Assembly (NCBI GenBank): GCA_004335835.1
Contig: RWJK01001054.1
Coordinates: 1 to 64,000 of the forward strand
Source of the DNA: Scenedesmus sp. ARA3
Lineage: Eukaryota; Chlorophyta; Chlorophyceae; Sphaeropleales; Scenedesmaceae
Direction: 5' to 3'
Length of the DNA: 64,000 nt
The position numbers and the translations under genes are program-made. This document shows positions 58,900 through 64,000 of the stretch, in pieces; within the stretch, counting starts at the first letter, position 1; the number at the start of each line of letters is the position of its first letter. The notes below the pieces were generated by a model. The model had not been told where the DNA came from. It made no database searches and worked only from the letters and a program-made list of their open reading frames with translations.

Positions 58900-61800
58900 C
58901 GGGAACACATGTACAGCGTAAGGGTTTGTGGAAGCAGCAGCACGACCAGAGGGAGCAGCTGCAGTGTCACAGAAGCAGGATAGCTCGTGCAGCTCCTAGG
59001 GCGTGAAGTAGCTACGGGCGGCAGCAGTAAACACAATTACAGTCGAAGCATAACAGCAGCAGCAGCAGCAGCAGCAACAAAGATTGAGTGACATACGAGG
59101 GTCCATGACAGGGGCAAGGAAGAAAGCATCCAAAGAACTCATGGTGCGCAGTGCTGCGGGGTCCCATTTGAAGAGCTCATGCAGCTCCTGGTGCGTGAAG
59201 TAGCTGAGGTGTGAAGGGTGATCAGTAACACACAGTGTGTTAGCAGCAGCAGCAAAAGCAGTGTTAGACGTACTTGACATGGCACAGATAAACACGGGAT
59301 CCCAGCAGAAGAGGAATGCGGGGTCCATTTGAAGAGTTCATGCAGCTCCTGGTGCGTGAAATAGCTACGGGCAGCAATTGCACGGAGCGTGTCTGCAGGA
59401 TGAATTGTAATTTGTGTTAGCAGCACAGAGAGTAGCAGCACCCTGAAAAGAAGCAGACGTGACATCAGCAATACATCCTGCAAGCACACCCTGCTGCGCT
59501 AGCCCATGCCTAATCATCCTTGGTTAAGCCGCATGCATGCAATGCGCTGACCCGGCAGCACCATGTAGTCATCGCTGTGTGCCCCACCGCAGCTGCACGC
59601 CCTCCTCCATGCCTGCCCTGCTGAGCCCACCCCCAACCACTACATACGTCCCAGCAGAGCAATAACTTCAGGAAAACAAGCAGCGACCTCAGCTTGCTCA
59701 CCGCAGCTGCACTCCCTCCTCCATGCCCGCCCTGCCCAGCTTACCACAACTCGCCCATTCCAGCAGCAGCAGAAACCCAACGTCTACAAACACGACAGCA
59801 GCAGGTGTGGCTCACCGCAGCTGCACGCCCTCCTCCATGCCTGCCCTGCTCAGCCCACCACACACTCGCCCGTTTCAGCAGCAGCAGAAACCCAACATAT
59901 ACAAACACGACAGCAGCAGGTATGGCTCACCGCAGCTGCACGCCCTCCTCCATGCCTGCCCTGCTGAGCCCTCCCTTGAAGACCTGCTTGCGGTAGATCT
60001 TCTCTTCGACCGTGCCACACGTCACCAGGCGGTACACCACCACATCACGTGACTGCGGTACAATGTGGCAGGCAGTACAGCAGTACAATGCTTATGGAGT
60101 TGTGGATCTTCTCTTCCACGGTGCCACACGTCACCAGGCGGTACACCACCACGTCACGCAACTATAGTACAATGTGACAGACAGTACACCAGTACATCAA
60201 GCATGAGCTGCCGTGAGCCGCAAAACATGGGAGGACACCCGAGGGTGCTTCGCGCAGAACCAGTACAGCAGGCAAAGCAGTTTCGCATGCATACATGTTG
60301 GCCACCAACTCATCCCCTCCCACGCCACGCATAGCACCACGGGAATACGAACACAACTACTGGTCAACCTATACACGGAGACCGCCACACCTGGCCAATC
60401 CTGTAGGCCCTGTCCACGCTCTGGTTGTCAGTGGCGGGGTTCCAGCTGGGGTCAACAATCACCACACGGTTGGCGGCAGTCAGCGTCAAGCCCAGTCCAC
60501 CAACCTGTAGAATTGAAGCAGCAGCAGCAGCAGCAGCAGCAGCAGATGTTTGTGACAGCAGTGGCAGATTCCAGCTGGGGTCCACAATGACCACGCGGTT
60601 TGCGGCAGCCAGCATGAGCCCCAGCCCGCCGACCTGCAAAAATGAAGCAGAAGCAGAAGCAGAAGCAGCAGATGTTGGTGACAATGGCATCAGTGACAGG
60701 AGGGGTCCACGATCACCACACGGTTGGCGGCAGTCAGCGTCAAGCCCAGCCCGCCGATCTGTTGAAGCAAAGCAGTAGCAGCAGCAGCAGATTGTGATGT
60801 AAGTGGCAGGAGGGGTCCACAATGACCACACGGTTGGCAGCGGTCAGCGTGAGGCCCAGCCCGCCAACTGCAGCAGTGTGCAGCGTGTGCAGCCGCACCT
60901 GTGTCGTGAGCAGGAACAGAGGCATGGCGCTGCCTGCCGCCTGGAAGCGCTCCACACACCCGACTGATCCTTCCACACACATTTGGCCAAGCAATGCTTG
61001 AAGGTGCGCAGCTTTGCAACTTTCATGCTAGACTGTCCATCGTTACATTTGACAACCCGCATTTACAATAAATTTAATTTGTTGCCCACAAACGCACCTG
61101 TGTCGTGAGCAGGAACACAGGGATGCTGCTGCCAGCCGCCTGGAAGCGCTCCACCTCCGCCTGCCGCGCGTCAGTTGAGGACATGCTGCCGTCGATGCGG
61201 CAGAAGGACCAGCCTCGGGCAACAACGGCGGCCTGCGACAGCAGCAGAAGCGACACATGCTGTATCAGCAACAGGCACAGGACATGCTGCCGTCGATGCG
61301 GCAGAAGGACCAGCCGCGAGCAACAACGGCAAACCTGCAGCAGCAGCAGCAGCGGCAGCAGCAGCAGCGGCAGCAACAGCAGCAGCAGAGGCACAATCTG
61401 TGTCAGCAAGAAGTCATGCTGCCGTAGGTGCGGAGGAAGACCAGCATCGCGACACCACAGCATCCTACGGCAGCGGCAGCAGGACAAGCTGTTTCGGCAC
61501 CAATACATGCTGTCATGGACGCGGCAGCAGGACCAGCTGCGCGTCACCGCAGCAACCTGCAGCAGCGGCACCACCGCCAGAAGACAGCGGTGTCCTGTCT
61601 CAGCACCGACAGGGACACTCAGCAGCCAGCAAAAGACAAGCTGCTTACCATGCGGGCAGGAAGGCAAGTGACGCGCTGTCACAACGCCCGCGCTTGTGGC
61701 TTCTCCGACAGGCAAAACTTAAAAAGCAAGCCGCAGCCACACCACCTTTCACTCTGCCCACCTGCAGTATGTCCAGCATGACCCTGCTCTGGCTGAACGC

Positions 61801-64000
61801 CAGCATGCGCTTGCCGCTCCTTCGACAAACTCAAGCAGGAAAGAACACTGAGACTTTTCCAGCCGCCCGCACCCACCTGCAGTATGTCCAGCATGACCCT
61901 GCTCTGGCTGAAGACCAGTGTGCGGTGCCCCCCAGCCACCAGCCCCTTCAGCAGGTCAGCCACAAACAGCGCCTTGCAGGAGGCCTCGGGCCCCTTGGTG
62001 CGGATGCCTTCTAACAACCGATCCTGCAGCCCCTCGGCTGCTGCCCAGGTCATGAACTCCTCACTGAAGCCTACGGCACGATGCAACACAAAATCAGCAG
62101 CACAGTGTAAGTGCCAGCACAGCGTGAATTTATGTATATGGTTTGGGTGGTGGCGCCTTGCAGGAGGCCTCGGGCCCCTTGGTGCGGACGCCTTCCAGCA
62201 GCCGATCCTGCAGCCCCTCGGCTGCCGCCCAGGTCATGAACTCCTCACTAAAACCTGCAGCGCAGCGCAGCACAAAATCAGCAGCACAGTATAAGTGCCA
62301 GCATAGCGTGAATTTCTGTATAGGGTTTGGGTGGTTGCTCCTTGCAGGAGGCCTTGGGCCCCTTGGCGCGGATGCCTTCTAACAGCCGATCCTGCAGCCC
62401 TTCTGCAGCCGCCCAGGTCATGAACTCCTCACTGAAGCCTGCAGCGCAGCGCAGCACAAAATCAGCAGCACAGCATAAGCGCAGCATAGCGTGAATTTCT
62501 GTATGGGGTTTGGTGGTTGCGCCTTGCAGGAGGCCTCGGGCCCCTTGGTGCGGATGCCTTCCAGCAGCCGATCCTGCAGCCCTTCTGCTGCTGCCCAGGT
62601 CATCCTCACTGAAGCCTGCGGCACAATGCAACACAAAGTGAGCAGCTCAAAGTGAGTGCAAGCATACTGGTGAACTGATGGTTGATGGTTTGGATGGTTG
62701 CCCATTGCACAGATGGCTATGGGCCCCTTGGTGCGAATGCCTTCTAGCAGCCGATCCTGCAGCCCTTCGGCTGCTGCCCAGGTCATGAACTCATCACTGA
62801 AGCCTGCAGAGTAAACAGCAATGCATAAGTGCAGCCATAGCAATGCAGAAAAGCTGAGCTTAGCCCATTGATGGCTGATAATGTAGCTGGCTAAGTGCAG
62901 TCTACAGTTGTGTGCCCTCAATTCAGCACCGATTGTGTGACTTCATGCAACCAGCAGTAGCAAGAGAGCTGCACAGTAAATAACAGCGTGCAGGCTCACC
63001 CGCATCATCCAGCGATGCAGCCACTGCGGCGCGGCTGCGGGCCGCTTTGCTGTTGAAGCCGCCGCCGCTGCCGCTGCTGCCATTGTCTGACTCGCTACCG
63101 CTGCCAACCTCGTCGCCACTGCCGCTGTTTTCAACACTGTCATAACCGCCATTTTCATCATCGTCATCATCCACGATAAAGTCGTCCATGCTGCTGCGGC
63201 GCTGCTTGCTGCCCTTGCCGCTGTGCTTGGACTTGCCCTGCTGCCCACGCCTGCTGGCTGCAGCGCAGCAAGAGGAAAACAAAGTGCCACAAACAAGCGG
63301 TGGCAAGGGCAGATGCTGTCAGCAGGACTACAGGCAGCACAAGCTGCAATGGTTGCAGCAGGCACAAGCTCTGCATGCGTAGCTAGCTAAGGTGGTACTG
63401 TCCCATCTAATGCACACAGTTGACTAGCACCTCATCATCAGCAGATGCACATCGGAGAGACTCCAAGGCCCCAAAGCCGCAAGCCCGAACCAGCCGCACC
63501 TGTGAGCACCAGCTTGGTCGCGCGCTCGCTCAGCAGTGCCGGGTGGTCGCACACCTTCTTCAGCACCGTCAGTGCAGCCAGCGGCGACTTGCTGCTGTTC
63601 AGCGCTGCTTTCACGGCATCAGAGTGCAGGAAAGCTTCATATATATGCCGCTGCAGCGGCTGCAGGCGCAGCCATATGACTAGGTCATGCTTGGTACCCA
63701 TCATAGCAGGCACAGCAGACCCTCCAACTGTTGTTGATCCTGCTGCTGCTGCTCCTGCTGAACTCCCGCTGCTGCTGCTGGCCGCACTTGCTGCTGCCAC
63801 CACAGTGCCTGAACCCCCGCCACTGCTGCTGCTGCCGGCACCCGCTGCACTGCTGCTGCCGCTGCCACTGCCAAAGACCTCCTTCTTCTCCCTGCGCAGC
63901 ATAAACGGCGCCACAATGCGCCGCAGCTCTGCTGCCTTTGCTGCTCCGAGCTCCCGCACCCGCAGCCCTGCGCTGCGGTCCTGCCCTGCTGCAATCGGCT
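57077..64000 (-). CDS. SNF2-family DNA translocase, ERCC6L/PICH (CHR24) type; 5' half beyond the window
   Basis: Eight exons are read as 63500->64000, 63000-63257, 61877-62070, 61098-61232, 60391-60504, 59931-60052, 58250-58856 and 57077-57955, all in phase, giving about 936 residues. The N-terminal ATP-binding lobe lies off the right edge. Visible in order are [15 protein letters not shown]; an Ala/Ser/Gly insertion; [32 protein letters not shown]; and an acidic linker ([12 protein letters not shown]). Helicase lobe 2 follows with [83 protein letters not shown] and [15 protein letters not shown]. The YFTHQELxELF segment and the later [21 protein letters not shown] match the ERCC6L/PICH and plant CHR24 group rather than other SNF2 proteins. 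It should be an ATP-driven double-strand DNA translocase. PICH acts on mitotic ultrafine bridges. The tail is Gln/Pro-rich, ending VETIDLT. Every exon from the third to the seventh has partial copies in neighbouring introns. Confidence 0.9.
58865..58895. repeat. (CAG)n tract before the acceptor of SNF2 exon 7
   Basis: About ten CAG units, CUG on the transcript, stand immediately before the TCCATAG acceptor of the exon ending at 58856. Confidence 0.9.
58985..59370 (-). repeat. Three acceptor-side copies of SNF2 exon 7
   Basis: The exon start [20 protein letters not shown] recurs near 59143-59205 (almost identical), near 59310-59365 (one base lost) and near 58982-59016 (short, with a stop replacing one Gln). 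Copies at about 58982 and 59310 keep GTAG before the coding part. Confidence 0.88.
59587..59850 (-). repeat. Three donor-side copies of SNF2 exon 6
   Basis: The exon end encoding [14 protein letters not shown] with its donor CTGCG|GTGAGC recurs at about 59815-59855, 59701-59740 and 59587-59625, roughly 115 bp apart. Donors read GTGAGC, GTGAGC and GTGGGG. Confidence 0.9.
60110..60160 (-). repeat. Acceptor-side copy of SNF2 exon 6
   Basis: [20 protein letters not shown] behind a CTATAG acceptor repeats the real start [20 protein letters not shown] (acceptor at 60052|60053), about 110 bp upstream in the transcript. Confidence 0.9.
60571..60868 (-). repeat. Three acceptor-side copies of SNF2 exon 5
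   Basis: The start of the conserved motif V/VI exon ([20 protein letters not shown]) recurs at about 60571-60628 ([20 protein letters not shown]), 60703-60760 ([20 protein letters not shown]) and 60811-60868. Each has an acceptor (TTGCAG, CAACAG, CTGCAG). Frames are intact. Confidence 0.92.
60898..60955 (-). repeat. Donor-side copy of SNF2 exon 4
   Basis: [19 protein letters not shown] followed by donor CAG|GTGCGG repeats the real end [19 protein letters not shown] (donor at 61098|61097), about 200 bp along the transcript. Confidence 0.9.
61280..61560 (-). repeat. Three acceptor-side copies of SNF2 exon 4
   Basis: The exon start [17 protein letters not shown] recurs as [18 protein letters not shown] (about 61282-61333, acceptor CTGCAG), as [17 protein letters not shown] (about 61505-61555, acceptor CTGCAG), and as a worn copy near 61420-61445. 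Confidence 0.88.
61764..61823 (-). repeat. Donor-side copy of SNF2 exon 3
   Basis: [12 protein letters not shown] with donor CAG|GTGGGC recurs about 113 bp downstream of the real exon end at 61877. Confidence 0.9.
62153..62803 (-). repeat. Four acceptor-side copies of SNF2 exon 3, ~184-bp period
   Basis: About 100 bp of the exon start ([20 protein letters not shown], then GIRTKGPEA) recur four times upstream of the real exon. Exon-start positions are 62254, 62438, 62615 and 62803, against 62070 for the real one. Spacing is 184, 184, 177 and 188 bp, and every copy has a CCTGCAG- or CCTGCGG-like acceptor context. One copy has a short deletion in the FMT region; the others are open. Confidence 0.93.

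Noticed and set aside
58982..62806. Treating the repeated helicase exon pieces as a family of separate SNF2 pseudogenes
   Set aside because: Every copy is only one end of an exon, sits in the adjacent intron of the same gene, and keeps the parent's order. Dispersed pseudogenes would carry other exons as well.
1..64000. Transposase, reverse transcriptase, viral or plasmid genes
   Set aside because: No open frame on either strand showed recognisable motifs of these families.

Overview
This window is eukaryotic nuclear DNA. The genes have many small, phase-consistent GT-AG introns, TGTAA motifs (the usual chlorophyte poly(A) signal) follow several stop codons, and CAG/CTG/GCA repeats make long Gln, Ala and Ser runs. 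Two proteins carry plastid- or organelle-type targeting sequence and one is a ciliary protein. Together these point to a green alga, most likely chlorophycean. The species cannot be fixed from the sequence.

Layout. 1-5.9 kb: a GT microsatellite, a 69-bp minisatellite and no convincing gene. 6.0-6.9 kb (-): a lipid-anchor-type RGG protein. 9.6-11.6 kb (-): a Gln-rich protein. 12.3-17.8 kb (+): the ciliary armadillo protein CFAP69. 19.1-21.3 kb (+): an F-box/leucine-rich-repeat protein. 21.5 kb: a 50-N gap. 22.8-24.8 kb (-): an aldo-keto reductase. 25.1-29.0 kb (-): a TPR plus double-domain protein arginine methyltransferase. 29.9-32.8 kb (-): an SLC25 2-oxodicarboxylate-type carrier. 33.3-35.6 kb (-): a methionine-R-sulfoxide reductase with a bipartite plastid/Tat-like presequence. 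36.6-39.4 kb (-): formyltetrahydrofolate deformylase. 40.8-53.0 kb (+): a 2,588-residue Ala-rich protein of unknown function. 55.3-56.2 kb (-): a secreted Cys-rich protein. 57.1-64.0 kb (-): an ERCC6L/PICH/CHR24-type SNF2 translocase that runs off the right edge. The genes look like an ordinary eukaryotic neighbourhood with no common pathway.

The most unusual property lies in the introns. From about 23 kb to the right end, introns repeatedly contain same-strand partial copies of the neighbouring exon. Upstream introns carry copies of the exon's 5' end with a splice acceptor. Downstream introns carry copies of the exon's 3' end, usually with the donor. At least seven genes are affected, and the SNF2 gene alone has about 18 such copies. 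The pattern is what tandem duplications spanning splice junctions would leave. It inflates introns, leaves the reading frame untouched, and provides many potential alternative splice sites. CFAP69 and the PRMT gene, in the same window, show no obvious copies.

Exon coordinates come from reading frames, GT/AG sites, phase agreement and family similarity by eye. No alignment or search program was run.
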